DNA of 64,000 nucleotides from Streptomyces pseudovenezuelae (GCF_001513955.1 NZ_KQ948145.1:338212-402211); one strand, 5' to 3'. Shown: positions 48,914 to 58,552, counted from the first letter of the stretch. Made by a program: numbers and translations. Notes: generated by a model not told the origin, from the sequence alone.

Positions 48914-51033
48914 CGGAGCACCCGACCTCCTTCGAACGCCCCCAGCCGGGCGTCGACCCCACGGACCCCCGCGGGGCGCTCCTGCGTTCCCCGGCGCCAC
49001 CGCCCGCCCAGGGCGTCGAGGCGCCGGCCGCTTTACCCGTTCAGGCCCGCTCCGGTGATCCCACGCCGGAGGCGGCACCCGTGGTCCAGAGCAGCAACAG
49101 CACGACCGGGAGGACCGGCAACCACAAGGACATGGGCATGAACCCGGCCGGTACCGGCCCCGAGCACTCCCAGCCGGCCGCCGCGGAGCCGGACCCGCAC
49201 CGGCCGCGGCCCGTCACCGAAGGGGTCCCGGTCCAGCCGGGCGGTGCGGACGAGCGGCCGTCCCAGAGCGGCGACGAACGCCGTACCGGCCAGACGCTGC
49301 CCCCGGGCCGGCCCACGCCGATGCGGCGCGACGGGGACCGGCTGCGCTTCGTGGGCGCGGCGACCCGTCGGATCGCCCGCGGTATCGACCTGGACGAGAT
49401 CGTCATGGGTCTGTGCCGGGCGACCGTGCCGACCTTCTCGGACGCGATCCTCGTCTATCTGCGCGACCCGCTGCCGGTCGGCGACGAGCGGCCCACCGGC
49501 CCGCTGGTGCTCCGGCTGCGGCGCAGCGACCGCATCCCGCAGCAGGAGCGGGACCTGGAGGACGGCATCCTTCCGGTGCCGGTGCCGGAGAACCCGACCG
49601 AGCTGGACGCGCTCGGCACCGAACTGTGCGAGGTGCAGCCCGGCAGCGCGCTCGCCGAGGTGCTGCGTGGGGTGCGGCCGGTCTTCACGGACACGCCCGC
49701 TGCCCATGCCGCGCTGCCGGAACTGCTCGGCGAGGGGTGCGAGTTCGCCGTCCCCGGCGGGCGCCGGGCGATCCTCGCCCCGCTGCGCGGCAGGCGCCGG
49801 GTCATCGGCGCCGCCCTGTTCCTGCGCCGCCCCGACCGTGTCCCCTTCGACCCGGACGACCTGCTCGTGGCCGCGCAGCTCGCCACGCACAGCGCGCTGG
49901 GCATCGACAAGGCGGTCCTCTACGGCCGTGAGGCGTACATCGCCGACGAGCTGCAGCGCACCATGCTGCCCGAGACGCTCCCCCGGCCGACCGGGGTACG
50001 GCTGGCCTCGCGCTATCTGCCGGCCGCCGAGACGGCCCGGGTGGGCGGTGACTGGTACGACGCGATCCCGCTGCCCGGCAGCCGGGTCGCGCTGGTCGTG
50101 GGTGATGTGATGGGGCACTCCATGACGTCGGCGGCGATCATGGGCCAGCTGCGGACCACGGCCCAGACGCTGGCCGGGCTCGACCTGCCCCCGCAGGAGG
50201 TGCTGCACCACCTCGACGAGCAGGCCCAGCGGCTCGGTACGGACCGTATGGCGACCTGCCTGTACGCGGTCTACGACCCGGTGTCGCACCGGATCACCAT
50301 CGCCAACGCGGGCCATCCGCCGCCGGTGCTGCTGCACCTGGGCGGGCGGGCCGAGGTGCTCCGGGTGCCGCCGGGCGCGCCGATCGGTGTCGGTGGCGTG
50401 GACTTCGAGGCCGTGGAGCTGGACGCGCCGGCCGGGGCGACCCTGCTGCTGTACACCGACGGGCTCGTCGAGTCGCGGCTGCGGGACGTGTGGACCGGGA
50501 TAGAGCAGCTGCGGGAGAAGCTCGCCGCGACCGCGCAGCTCACCGGTCCGGACCATCCGCCGCCGCTGGAGGCGCTGTGCGACGAGGTGCTCGACATGCT
50601 CGGTCCCGGCGACCGGGACGACGACATCGCGCTGCTCGCGGCTCGGTTCGACGGGATCGCGCCGAGCGACGTGGCGTACTGGTTCCTGGAGCCGGAGGAC
50701 GCGGCACCGGGCCGGGCCCGGCGGCTGGCGCGGCGGGCGCTGTCGCGTTGGGACATGGAGGATCTGACCGACTCCGTCGAGCTGCTGGTCAGCGAGGTCG
50801 TGACGAACGCCGTGCGGTACGCGACCCGTCCGGTGACCCTCCGGCTGCTGCGGACCGATGTGCTGCGGTGCGAGGTCGGTGACGACGTGCCGCAGCTGCC
50901 CCGGCTGCGGCAGGCGCGGGCCACCGACGAGGGCGGGCGCGGGCTCTACCTCGTCAACCGGCTCGCCCGGCGGTGGGGCGCCACACGGTTGAGCACCGGC
51001 AAGGTGGTGTGGTTCGAGCTCAACAGGGGCTGA
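48910..51033 (+). CDS. GAF-SpoIIE phosphatase-HATPase signalling protein
   Basis: A 707-residue regulator. About 140 residues at the N-terminus are disordered and Pro/Gly/Glu-rich; a GAF-like sensor (about 145-340), a PP2C-type SpoIIE phosphatase (about 365-575) and an RsbW-like ATPase (about 590-705) follow. Phosphatase motifs are GGDWYD, GDVMGHSM, YTDGLVE and DDDIALL; the ATPase N-box is ELLVSEVVTNAVRYA and the G-box DEGGRGLYL. It can both dephosphorylate an anti-sigma antagonist and bind one. The GTG at 48910 lacks a ribosome site and overlaps the stop of a possible small ORF. It ends at a strong terminator. Confidence 0.9.
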   Translation: MTEHPTSFERPQPGVDPTDPRGALLRSPAPPPAQGVEAPAALPVQARSGDPTPEAAPVVQSSNSTTGRTGNHKDMGMNPAGTGPEHSQPAAAEPDPHRPRPVTEGVPVQPGGADERPSQSGDERRTGQTLPPGRPTPMRRDGDRLRFVGAATRRIARGIDLDEIVMGLCRATVPTFSDAILVYLRDPLPVGDERPTGPLVLRLRRSDRIPQQERDLEDGILPVPVPENPTELDALGTELCEVQPGSALAEVLRGVRPVFTDTPAAHAALPELLGEGCEFAVPGGRRAILAPLRGRRRVIGAALFLRRPDRVPFDPDDLLVAAQLATHSALGIDKAVLYGREAYIADELQRTMLPETLPRPTGVRLASRYLPAAETARVGGDWYDAIPLPGSRVALVVGDVMGHSMTSAAIMGQLRTTAQTLAGLDLPPQEVLHHLDEQAQRLGTDRMATCLYAVYDPVSHRITIANAGHPPPVLLHLGGRAEVLRVPPGAPIGVGGVDFEAVELDAPAGATLLLYTDGLVESRLRDVWTGIEQLREKLAATAQLTGPDHPPPLEALCDEVLDMLGPGDRDDDIALLAARFDGIAPSDVAYWFLEPEDAAPGRARRLARRALSRWDMEDLTDSVELLVSEVVTNAVRYATRPVTLRLLRTDVLRCEVGDDVPQLPRLRQARATDEGGRGLYLVNRLARRWGATRLSTGKVVWFELNRG

Positions 51034-51051
51034 CGCGGTCCGGTGAAAAGC

Positions 51052-51089
51052 GAGGAGGGGCGCCCGGTGAGAACCGGGCGCCCCTCCTC
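51052..51089. terminator. Very strong bidirectional terminator with GAGA tetraloop
   Basis: A 17-bp perfect stem (51052-51068 with 51073-51089) is closed by GAGA, a stable GNRA loop. It lies between the facing phosphatase and penicillin-binding protein genes. Confidence 0.93.
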
Positions 51090-51098
51090 GTGCTCTCG

Positions 51099-53447
51099 CT
51101 ACTGATCGCCGTTCGGGTCGAACGGGTTCTCCGGCGTGGTCGTGATCTCTGCCGGAGTGCTCTGTTCACCGGTCGGCGGGGTCTGCGACGGCGTCTGGGA
51201 CGGGGTCTGCGACGGCGTCTGGCTCGGCGTCTCGCTCGGTGTCTCCGACGGCTTCTCCGTGGTGGGCGTCTCCGACGGGGTCTGGCTCGGCGTGTTCGAC
51301 GCGGTCGGGGTCCAGGTCGGCTGGACCGCGGCGCCCTGGTCGGTGTCCAGGTCGAACTTGATGTTCTCGCCCGCGACGCCGAAGGTGTACGCCGCCCAGA
51401 TCTCCGCGGGGAAGCCACCGCCGTTGACGCGGTCGAGGCCGGCCGTGTTGTACAGCTTGCTCTGCCCGTGGGTCTTGTAGTCCTCACCGAACAGACCGAC
51501 CGAGGTGACCAGGTCCGGGGTGTAGCCGGTGAACCAGGCCGACTTGTTGTCGTCGGAGGTACCGGTCTTGCCGGCGACCTTGCGGCCGTCGCGGGCCGGG
51601 TTCTGCTGGACGGACTTCTTGGCCGTACCGTCGTCGACCACGCCGGTCAGCACGGAGGTCACCGTGTCGGCGGCCTTGCGGCTGATCACCTGTTCGCCGA
51701 TCGGGTCGGGCATCTGGAACTCGGTGCCACCCTGTTCCGCCGCCTTGATGATGGTCGGCGTGACCTGCTTGCCGTGGTTGTCGAGCGTGGCGTACACACC
51801 GGCCATCTGGATCGGGCTCGCACCCATCGTGCCCAGGGTGTAGGCGGGCAGCGGCCTCAGCTTGCCGGTGTCCATGCCCAGCTTGGTGGCGGTCGCCAGC
51901 ACCTTGTCCATGCCGACGTCCACGCCCATCTGCGCGAAGACGGAGTTGATGGACTTGTTCATCGCCGTCTGCACGGTGACCTTGCCGTAGTCGGCGTCGT
52001 CCTCGTTCTCGGGACCGAAGCCGACCTTGTTGCCGTTACTGTCCACGACCTGGCGCTTGCTGGTGCCGTCGTAGATCGTGTTGGCGCCGATCGCCTTGCC
52101 GTCCTGTGTCTCGGAGGCGTTCTCCAGGGCGGCGGCGAGGATGACCGGCTTGAAGGTCGAGGCGGGCTGGTAGTCGGTGCGGTTGGCGTTGCTGATGTAG
52201 TGCTTGGTGTAGTCCGAGCCGCCGTAGAGGGCGACGATCTTCCCCGTCTTGGGGTCGACGGAGGCGGCGCCGGCCTGGACGTTCTTGTCGACCTTGCGCT
52301 TCTTCGGGTCGAGTTGGCTGGTCAGCTGGGTCTTGACCGCCTTCTCCAGCTGGGCCTGCTTCTTCTTGTCGATGTTCAGGGTGATGGTCCACCCCGAGTT
52401 CTCGACCCGGGCCTCCGCCTCGTCCTGGGTGATGCCCTCCTTGGCCACCAGCTGTTTCTCCAGCTGCTGTTTGGCGAGCTTGATGAAGTAGCCCTTCTGC
52501 CCCTCCATGCCCGGGGCGGCCTTGGGCTCCTTGGGCACCGGGAAGGTCATCTCGGCGCGCTTCGTCTTGTCCAGCCAGCCCTGCTTGACCATGTTGTCCA
52601 GGACGTAGTTCCAGCGGGCCGTGACCAGTTTCTTGCCGGTGTCGCTGGCGGCCGCCCAGTCGTACTGGCTCGGAGCCTGGAGCAGCGCGGCGAGATAGGC
52701 GCCCTGCTCGACGCTGAGCTTGCTGGCGTCGACGCGGTAGTAGTCCTGGGCGGCGGCCTGGATGCCGTAGGCGCCGCGGCCGTAGTAGCTGGTGTTGATG
52801 TAGCCCGCGAGGATCTTGTCCTTGGGCGTCTCTCGGTCCACCTTCAGCGAGATGACCAGTTCCTTCAGCTTGCGCGTGACGGTCTGGTCCTGATCGAGGT
52901 AGTAGTTCTTGACGTACTGCTGGGTGATCGTGGAGCCGCCCTGTTTGCCCTTGCCCGACAGGGTGTTGAACAGTCCGCGGGCGATGCCCTTGAAGTCGAC
53001 TCCCGCATCCGTGTAGAAGGTCTTGTTCTCCGCGGCCACGAAGGTGCGCTGCACCGGCTTGGGCACCTCGGAGAGGTCGACGATCTCGCGGTTGGTGTCG
53101 CCCTCACGGGCCATGACCGAGCCGTTGCTGTACTTGTAGATGTTGCTCTGTTCCTGAGCCTTCGCGTTGCCCTTCGGCACGTCGATCATCATGTACATCA
53201 CGACGAAGGCGCCGATGCCGAGCAGGCAGAAGGCGAAGAACGTGCCGAGGATCTTCTTCCAGGTGAAGAGCCGGCGTATGCCGCTCTTACCGTTCTTCGC
53301 GCCCTTCTTACCTCGGGCGGCGGCCTTGCGCGCCGCGGCCCTGCCGCCGGTGGCGATGCCCTCGCTCGGCGTCCCGGACGAGCGCGTGGGCGGCGCCGCG
53401 CGGCGGCCACCGCGCTGACGTGCTCTTCTCTCTTCCGCTCGTCCCAT
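51099..53447 (-). CDS. Class A penicillin-binding protein (transglycosylase-transpeptidase)
   Basis: A 782-residue bifunctional peptidoglycan synthase. A basic cytoplasmic tail (1-65) and one membrane helix (about 68-90) lead to the GT51 domain with catalytic Glu in AAENKTFYTDAG (Asn in place of the usual Asp) and GGSTITQQYVKN. The transpeptidase domain has the active-site serine in STFK, the SxN motif SIN and KTGTS. The C-terminus is a repetitive Thr/Pro/Ser/Glu tail (units such as SQTP and SETP, encoded at 51140-51310), probably a flexible wall-spanning segment. The ATG is at 53445-53447. Confidence 0.96.
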   Translation of the reverse strand: MGRAEERRARQRGGRRAAPPTRSSGTPSEGIATGGRAAARKAAARGKKGAKNGKSGIRRLFTWKKILGTFFAFCLLGIGAFVVMYMMIDVPKGNAKAQEQSNIYKYSNGSVMAREGDTNREIVDLSEVPKPVQRTFVAAENKTFYTDAGVDFKGIARGLFNTLSGKGKQGGSTITQQYVKNYYLDQDQTVTRKLKELVISLKVDRETPKDKILAGYINTSYYGRGAYGIQAAAQDYYRVDASKLSVEQGAYLAALLQAPSQYDWAAASDTGKKLVTARWNYVLDNMVKQGWLDKTKRAEMTFPVPKEPKAAPGMEGQKGYFIKLAKQQLEKQLVAKEGITQDEAEARVENSGWTITLNIDKKKQAQLEKAVKTQLTSQLDPKKRKVDKNVQAGAASVDPKTGKIVALYGGSDYTKHYISNANRTDYQPASTFKPVILAAALENASETQDGKAIGANTIYDGTSKRQVVDSNGNKVGFGPENEDDADYGKVTVQTAMNKSINSVFAQMGVDVGMDKVLATATKLGMDTGKLRPLPAYTLGTMGASPIQMAGVYATLDNHGKQVTPTIIKAAEQGGTEFQMPDPIGEQVISRKAADTVTSVLTGVVDDGTAKKSVQQNPARDGRKVAGKTGTSDDNKSAWFTGYTPDLVTSVGLFGEDYKTHGQSKLYNTAGLDRVNGGGFPAEIWAAYTFGVAGENIKFDLDTDQGAAVQPTWTPTASNTPSQTPSETPTTEKPSETPSETPSQTPSQTPSQTPSQTPPTGEQSTPAEITTTPENPFDPNGDQ

Positions 53448-53632
53448 GGGTCGACTCGCTCCGCTTCCTCATCGGCGGCCACACAGGTTCGTGGCACAGG
53501 TCAGCTCAGAAAGCTAACACCGGTCCATATGACACAGGGCCCTCGATCCGGCCCCGGGCGGGCGTGAGAATCAGCACCCGCCTCCTCGGAACCAGACCTC
53601 CGAGAGGGCGTCAAGGTTGCCGGAACGGGGTA

Positions 53633-53646
53633 AAGTGATATCACTT
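53633..53646. promoter_or_regulatory. Perfect 14-bp palindrome upstream of the SPFH gene
   Basis: AAGTGAT (53633-53639) followed directly by ATCACTT (53640-53646). It overlaps a possible -10 box TAAAGT (53631-53636) and lies 53 bases before the SPFH start. This arrangement fits a repressor operator. Confidence 0.7.
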
Positions 53647-53698
53647 AGATAGAGCAGCGCTAGCCGCTCTCCGTGAGATCGAAGGATGGGGGACCCCT

Positions 53699-54601
53699 AT
53701 GTCCATGGACGACTCGGTACCCGACATGCCCGCCCCGCGCGTGCGGGAGTTCGCCGCGCACAGCATCGGGGGCGCGCTCGCGCTGCTGCTGGGCCTGGTC
53801 GGGCTGCTGCTCGCCGTCTTCCTGTTCGCCGCGAGCGGGGAGAGCCCCGGGTTCGCCGTCGGCGGGGTCCTCGTGCTGATCGCCGCGCTCATCTCCCTGC
53901 GCGGCCTGAACACGGTCGCGCCGGGCGAGGCCCGGGTCGTCCAGCTCTTCGGGCGCTACAAGGGCACCATCCGCCAGGACGGCCTGCGCTGGGTGAACCC
54001 CTTCACCTCCCGGACCAAGGTCTCCACCCGGGTCCGCAACCACGAGACCGCCGTCCTCAAGGTCAACGACGCCTACGGCAACCCGATCGAACTGGCCGCT
54101 GTCGTGGTGTGGAAGGTCGAGGACACCGCGCAGGCCACCTTCGAGGTGGACAACTTCGTGAAGTTCGTCGCCACCCAGACCGAGACGGCCGTACGCCACA
54201 TCGCCATCGAGTACCCCTACGACGCCCACGAGGAGGACGGGCTCTCGCTGCGCGGCAACGCCGACGAGATCACCCAGAAGCTCGCCACCGAGCTGCACGC
54301 GCGCGTGGAGTCGGCCGGCGTGCAGATCATCGAGTCCCGCTTCACGCACCTCGCCTACGCCCCCGAGATCGCCTCGGCGATGCTCCAGCGGCAGCAGGCC
54401 GGCGCGGTGGTCGCCGCCCGGCGGCAGATCGTGGAGGGCGCGGTCGGCATGGTCGAGGAGGCGCTCGCCCGGATCACCGAGCGGGACATCGTGGAGCTGG
54501 ACGAGGAGCGCAAGGCGGCGATGGTGTCCAACCTGATGGTGGTGCTGTGCGGTGACCGCGCCCCGCAGCCGGTCCTCAACACCGGGACGCTCTACCAGTG
54601 A
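53699..54601 (+). CDS. SPFH/band-7 domain protein (prohibitin/stomatin-like)
   Basis: A 300-residue membrane-associated scaffold protein. Two hydrophobic segments near the N-terminus (about 22-45 and 50-70) precede the SPFH domain, with [25 protein letters not shown] and LRWVNPF as family landmarks. A helical C-terminal region ([20 protein letters not shown]) follows. Such proteins form oligomers in membrane microdomains. The ATG at 53699 follows GGATGGGGG; an ATG at 53705 is the alternative. Its stop overlaps the start of the ribbon-helix-helix gene by GTGA. Confidence 0.92.
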   Translation: MSMDDSVPDMPAPRVREFAAHSIGGALALLLGLVGLLLAVFLFAASGESPGFAVGGVLVLIAALISLRGLNTVAPGEARVVQLFGRYKGTIRQDGLRWVNPFTSRTKVSTRVRNHETAVLKVNDAYGNPIELAAVVVWKVEDTAQATFEVDNFVKFVATQTETAVRHIAIEYPYDAHEEDGLSLRGNADEITQKLATELHARVESAGVQIIESRFTHLAYAPEIASAMLQRQQAGAVVAARRQIVEGAVGMVEEALARITERDIVELDEERKAAMVSNLMVVLCGDRAPQPVLNTGTLYQ

Positions 54602-54870
54602 CGGCACCGTCCGAGGGGGGCTCCCCCGAGCGGCGGCCTCAGCAGCGCAAGCAGGTGCTGCTGAGGCTGGACCCGCTGGTGTACGAGGCCCTGGCCCGGT
54701 GGGCCGGGGACGAGCTGCGGTCGGCCAACGCGCAGATCGAGTTCCTGCTGCGCAGGGCTCTGAGGGAGGCCGGCCGGCTGCCCGGCGACACCGGGCCGCT
54801 GCCGCGCCGGGGGCGTCCACCCAAGGGCGCCAAGGGCGCCGACGACGCCGGGGGTGCCGGGGACGCGTAG
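54598..54870 (+). CDS. Ribbon-helix-helix (Arc/CopG-like) protein
   Basis: A 90-residue protein. Residues about 17-57 ([39 protein letters not shown], read as strand-helix-helix) fit the Arc/MetJ DNA-binding fold. The tail is basic and Gly/Pro-rich. The GTG start at 54598 overlaps the SPFH stop (GTGA), so it is co-translated with the SPFH protein. It may repress the operon through the palindrome at 53633-53646, which is inference. No toxin gene is nearby. Confidence 0.78.
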   Translation: MTAPSEGGSPERRPQQRKQVLLRLDPLVYEALARWAGDELRSANAQIEFLLRRALREAGRLPGDTGPLPRRGRPPKGAKGADDAGGAGDA

Positions 54871-54947
54871 AGCCCGCGTAGCAGAACCGTGACAATCGGC
54901 CCTCACCTGCGGCTGCTCACCCCCTGGGAACCACCTACACACTCCGC

Positions 54948-54980
54948 GTATACATAGTGGGTATACACCGCGTGTACAGT
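54948..54980. promoter_or_regulatory. Repeated GTATAC boxes and -10 of the PadR operon
   Basis: GTATAC occurs at 54948-54953 and 54961-54966, and GTGTAC at 54972-54977. TACAGT at 54975-54980 looks like a -10 box 7 bases before the PadR start codon, which has no ribosome site. The boxes are probably PadR binding sites over a leaderless promoter. Confidence 0.65.
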
Positions 54981-54987
54981 CCTCTCC

Positions 54988-55512
54988 ATGTCCATCGGTC
55001 ACACCCTCCTAGGGCTCCTGGAGTCCGGGCCCCGCCACGGTTACGACCTCAAGCGGGCCTTCGACGAGAAGTTCGGTCACGACCGGCCGCTGCACTACGG
55101 CCAGGTCTACTCGACGATGTCGCGGCTGCTGAAGAACGGGCTCGTCGAAGTCGACGGGATCGAGCCCGGCGGCGGCCCCGAGCGCAAGCGGTACGCCATC
55201 ACGGACGCCGGGGTCACCGACGTGCAGCAGTGGCTCGCGACGCCCGAGAAGCCCGAGCCGTACCTGCAGTCCACGCTGTACACCAAGGTCGTCCTCGCGC
55301 TGCTCACGCACCGGGACGCCGGCGACATCCTCGACAACCAGCGCGCCGAGCACCTGCGCATGATGCGCATCCTCACCGACCGCAAGCGCAAGGGCGACCT
55401 CGCCGACCAGCTGATCTGCGACCACGCCCTGTTCCATCTCGAAGCCGACCTGCGCTGGCTGGAGCTGACCGCCGCGCGTCTCGACAAGCTCGCGGAGGTG
55501 GTGGTCAAGTGA
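54988..55512 (+). CDS. PadR-family transcriptional repressor
   Basis: A 174-residue regulator. The winged helix-turn-helix (about 1-80) reads LLGLLESGPRHGYDLKRAFDEKF and QVYSTMSRLLKNGLVEVDGIEPGG, typical of PadR. The C-terminal Vir_act_alpha_C-type helices (about 95-170) allow dimerisation. The ATG at 54988 appears leaderless. Its stop overlaps the start of the ABC ATPase gene by GTGA. It probably represses its own operon through the GTATAC boxes and responds to the compound handled by the transporter. Confidence 0.92.
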   Translation: MSIGHTLLGLLESGPRHGYDLKRAFDEKFGHDRPLHYGQVYSTMSRLLKNGLVEVDGIEPGGGPERKRYAITDAGVTDVQQWLATPEKPEPYLQSTLYTKVVLALLTHRDAGDILDNQRAEHLRMMRILTDRKRKGDLADQLICDHALFHLEADLRWLELTAARLDKLAEVVVK

Positions 55513-56195
55513 CCCCGGCCGGTTCTCTGCTCGTCGCCGACGAGCTGCGCAAGACATACGGTCCGACCGTCGCGCTCGACGGCGCCCAGTTCTCCATCCA
55601 CCCCGGCGAGGTCGTCGCCGTCATGGGCCCCTCCGGGTCCGGCAAGTCGACCCTGCTGCACTGTCTCGCCGGGATCGTTCCGCCGGACTCGGGCTCGATC
55701 ACGTACAACGGCCGCGAGATGGCCACGATGAACGACGCCGAGCGCAGCGCTCTGCGGCGCTCCGAGTTCGGCTTCGTCTTCCAGTTCGGGCAGCTCGTCC
55801 CCGAGCTGACCTGTGTGGAGAACGTGGCGCTGCCGCTCAGGCTGAACGGCACCCCCCGCAAGGAGGCCGAGAAGGCCGCCCTGGGCTGGATGGAGCGCCT
55901 GGAGGTCGACGATCTGAGGAAGAAGCGGCCCGGTGAGGTCTCCGGCGGCCAGGGGCAGCGCGTGGCCGTGGCCCGGTCCCTGGTGACCAACCCGCGGGTG
56001 CTGTTCGCCGACGAACCGACCGGCGCCCTCGACTCCCTCAACGGCGAGCGGGTCATGGAGCTGCTCACCGAGGCCGCCCGGTCCACCAACGCGGCCGTCG
56101 TCCTCGTCACGCACGAGGCACGGGTCGCCGCCTACTCCGACCGCGAGATCGTCGTACGGGACGGGAAGTCCCGGGACATGGAGCGGGTCGTATGA
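55509..56195 (+). CDS. ABC transporter ATPase, LolD/MacB type
   Basis: A 228-residue ATPase. Walker A is GPSGSGKST, the Q-loop FVFQFGQLVPELT, the signature VSGGQGQRV (Gln for the usual second variable residue), Walker B VLFADEPTGALD and VTHEARV as switch. It pairs with the FtsX-type permease that follows. The start GTG (55509) overlaps the PadR stop; the frame is open upstream but that part is a shadow of PadR. Confidence 0.93.
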   Translation: MTPAGSLLVADELRKTYGPTVALDGAQFSIHPGEVVAVMGPSGSGKSTLLHCLAGIVPPDSGSITYNGREMATMNDAERSALRRSEFGFVFQFGQLVPELTCVENVALPLRLNGTPRKEAEKAALGWMERLEVDDLRKKRPGEVSGGQGQRVAVARSLVTNPRVLFADEPTGALDSLNGERVMELLTEAARSTNAAVVLVTHEARVAAYSDREIVVRDGKSRDMERVV

Positions 56196-58552
56196 GTCTC
56201 AGGCAGTGGTGGCGGGACCTCGCCATGGGGGTCCGGTTCGCCTTCGCGGGCGGCCGTGAGGGATGGGTGCGGGCGCTGCTGACCGCGGTCGGGGTCGGGC
56301 TCGGGGTGGCGTTGCTGCTGCTGACCACCGCGCTGCCGAGCGCGGTGGCGGTCCGGCATCAGCGCGAGGCCGACCGTACGGACATCACGTACAGCGACAA
56401 GATCATCCCGAAGGCGGCCGACACCCTGCTGGTGGCCTCCAGCGGGACCACCTTCCGCGACACGGACATCCGCGGGCGCGAGCTGGAACCCGAGGGCCCG
56501 AAGGCGCCCCTGCCGCCGGGGGTCGGGAAGTTCCCGGCGGTCGGGGAGATGGTGGTCTCCCCCGCGCTGAAGGAACTGCTGGACTCCAGCGACGGCAAGC
56601 TCCTGCGCGCGCGGCTGCCGCAGCGGATCGTCGGCACCATCGGTGAGAGCGGACTGATCGGTTCCGCCGAACTCGCCTACTACCGGGGCGCCGAGGGACT
56701 CGCGGCGCAGGGCATCACCGGCGGACGGATCACCCGCATCGACCGGTTCGGGAACCCGAGCCCGGTCCAGGAACGCACCGACCCGGTGCTGGTCCTGCTG
56801 GTCCTCGTCGTCTTCGTGGTGCTGCTGATGCCGGTCGCCGTGTTCATCACCGCCGCCGTGCGCTTCGGCGGCGAGCGTCGCGACCGGCGGCTCGCGGCCC
56901 TGCGCCTGGTGGGCGCCGACGGCCGCTCGACCCGTCGGATCGCCGCCGGCGAGGCGCTCGCGGGCGCGGTGCTGGGACTGGTCCTGGGCACCGGGTTCTT
57001 CCTGATCGCACGTCAGGTGGCGGGTTCCGTGGAGGTGTTCGGGGAGAGCGTGTTCCCGAGCTACCTCGACCCCTCTCCCCTGCTCGCCCTGCTGGTCGGT
57101 CTCGCGGTGCCCGCCGCGGCCGTCCTGGTGACCCTGCTCGCCCTGCGCGGAGTGGTGATCGAGCCGCTCGGCGTGGTGCGAACGGCGAAGCCCTCGCGGC
57201 GCCGGCTGTGGTGGCGGCTGCTGCTGCCGCTGGCCGGGCTCGGAATGCTCTACCCGATGGTCGGACAGGGCCGCGACGGCGGCGACTTCAACCAGTACCT
57301 CGTCACCGGCGGGGTGGTCCTGCTGCTGGTCGGCGTGACCGCGCTGCTGCCGTGGATCGTCGAGGCGGTCGTCGCCCGGCTCGGCGCGGGCGGAGTTTCC
57401 TGGCAACTGGCCGTGCGCAGGCTGCAGTTGAGCAGCGGTACGGCGGCCCGGATGGTCAACGGCATCGCCGTGGCGGTGGCCGGGGCGATCGCGCTCCAGA
57501 TGCTGTTCGCCGGCGTCGAGGGCGACTACTCGGAGGACACCGGATACGACGTCTCCCGGGCGCAGATGCAGGTGAGCGTTCCTGAGGGGAAGACGCTCGC
57601 CGCGACCGCCCGGCAGCTCGCCGCGACCAAGGGCGTCCAGGACGTGTACGCCTTCGACGAGGGATACGCCAACGACGGGCAGGGCGACGACGCGCACTTC
57701 GGCCGGGTCACCGTCGCCGACTGCAGGTCCCTGCGACAGGTGGCCGAACTGCCCTCCTGCCACGACGGCGACGTCTTCGCCTCCCACGTCGCACCGGACG
57801 CGGACGGCTCCGGCCAGCACAACGCCGACGGCGAGTCGGGCGTGGCGGCCAAGCCCGGCAAGACGCTCTACTTCGACACCTCCGAGGACCCGGCGAAGCC
57901 GACCTCGGTCACCTGGACCCTGCCGAAGACCCTCAAGCAGGCCCGGTCGATCCCGGACCCCACGGGCTACCGGCGCGGCGGCATCCTGGTCACCCCGGGC
58001 GCCTTCTCCGCGAAGGCCGCGGCGGGGGTGCGCGGCGAGATCTACGTGCACCTGGACGAGTCGATGCCGGACGCCCGCGAGTACGTCCGCAACACGGCGG
58101 CCCGGATCGACCCGCTCGAAGAGCCGATGACCTGGGTGTCCGTCAAGCGCAACGACCGCTTCGACACCATCCGCACCGGCCTGTTCATGGGCGCCGTCTG
58201 TGTGCTGGCCCTGATCGGGGCGAGCCTGCTGGTCTCCCAGCTGGAGCAGTTGCGTGAGCGCAAGAAGCTGCTGTCGGCGCTGGTGGCCTTCGGGACCCGG
58301 CGGCGCACCCTGAGCCTGTCGGTGCTGTGGCAGACGGCGATCCCGATCGTGCTCGGTCTGCTGCTGGCCCTGGCGGTGGGGCTGGCGCTGGGCGTGGTCC
58401 TGCTGCGGATGACGGGCACCGCGGTGCGCGTGGACTGGCCGAGCGTGCTGTCGATGACCGGCGCGGGGGCGGCGGTGGTCCTCGTGGTGACCCTGCTGAG
58501 CCTGCCGCCGCTGCTGAGGCTGATGCGGCCGGACGGGCTGCGGACGGAGTAG
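56192..58552 (+). CDS. FtsX-like ABC transporter permease
   Basis: A 786-residue membrane protein with two FtsX/MacB permease domains. Hydrophobic helices appear near residues 25-45, then a large extracellular loop. A three-helix block follows (about 195-300, with VLVLLVLVVFVVLLMPVAVF and the GADGRSTRRIAAGEAL coupling helix). A second set runs at about 330-425 and a C-terminal block at about 660-780. It probably exports or extracts a lipid, peptide or antibiotic using ATP hydrolysis by its partner. The start overlaps the ATPase stop (ATGA). This PadR-ATPase-permease layout is typical of drug-response transporters. Confidence 0.92.
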   Translation: MSLRQWWRDLAMGVRFAFAGGREGWVRALLTAVGVGLGVALLLLTTALPSAVAVRHQREADRTDITYSDKIIPKAADTLLVASSGTTFRDTDIRGRELEPEGPKAPLPPGVGKFPAVGEMVVSPALKELLDSSDGKLLRARLPQRIVGTIGESGLIGSAELAYYRGAEGLAAQGITGGRITRIDRFGNPSPVQERTDPVLVLLVLVVFVVLLMPVAVFITAAVRFGGERRDRRLAALRLVGADGRSTRRIAAGEALAGAVLGLVLGTGFFLIARQVAGSVEVFGESVFPSYLDPSPLLALLVGLAVPAAAVLVTLLALRGVVIEPLGVVRTAKPSRRRLWWRLLLPLAGLGMLYPMVGQGRDGGDFNQYLVTGGVVLLLVGVTALLPWIVEAVVARLGAGGVSWQLAVRRLQLSSGTAARMVNGIAVAVAGAIALQMLFAGVEGDYSEDTGYDVSRAQMQVSVPEGKTLAATARQLAATKGVQDVYAFDEGYANDGQGDDAHFGRVTVADCRSLRQVAELPSCHDGDVFASHVAPDADGSGQHNADGESGVAAKPGKTLYFDTSEDPAKPTSVTWTLPKTLKQARSIPDPTGYRRGGILVTPGAFSAKAAAGVRGEIYVHLDESMPDAREYVRNTAARIDPLEEPMTWVSVKRNDRFDTIRTGLFMGAVCVLALIGASLLVSQLEQLRERKKLLSALVAFGTRRRTLSLSVLWQTAIPIVLGLLLALAVGLALGVVLLRMTGTAVRVDWPSVLSMTGAGAAVVLVVTLLSLPPLLRLMRPDGLRTE

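Noticed and set aside
54598..54870. Antitoxin of a toxin-antitoxin pair (ribbon-helix-helix protein)
   Set aside because: No toxin-like gene is adjacent; it is coupled to an SPFH gene instead.
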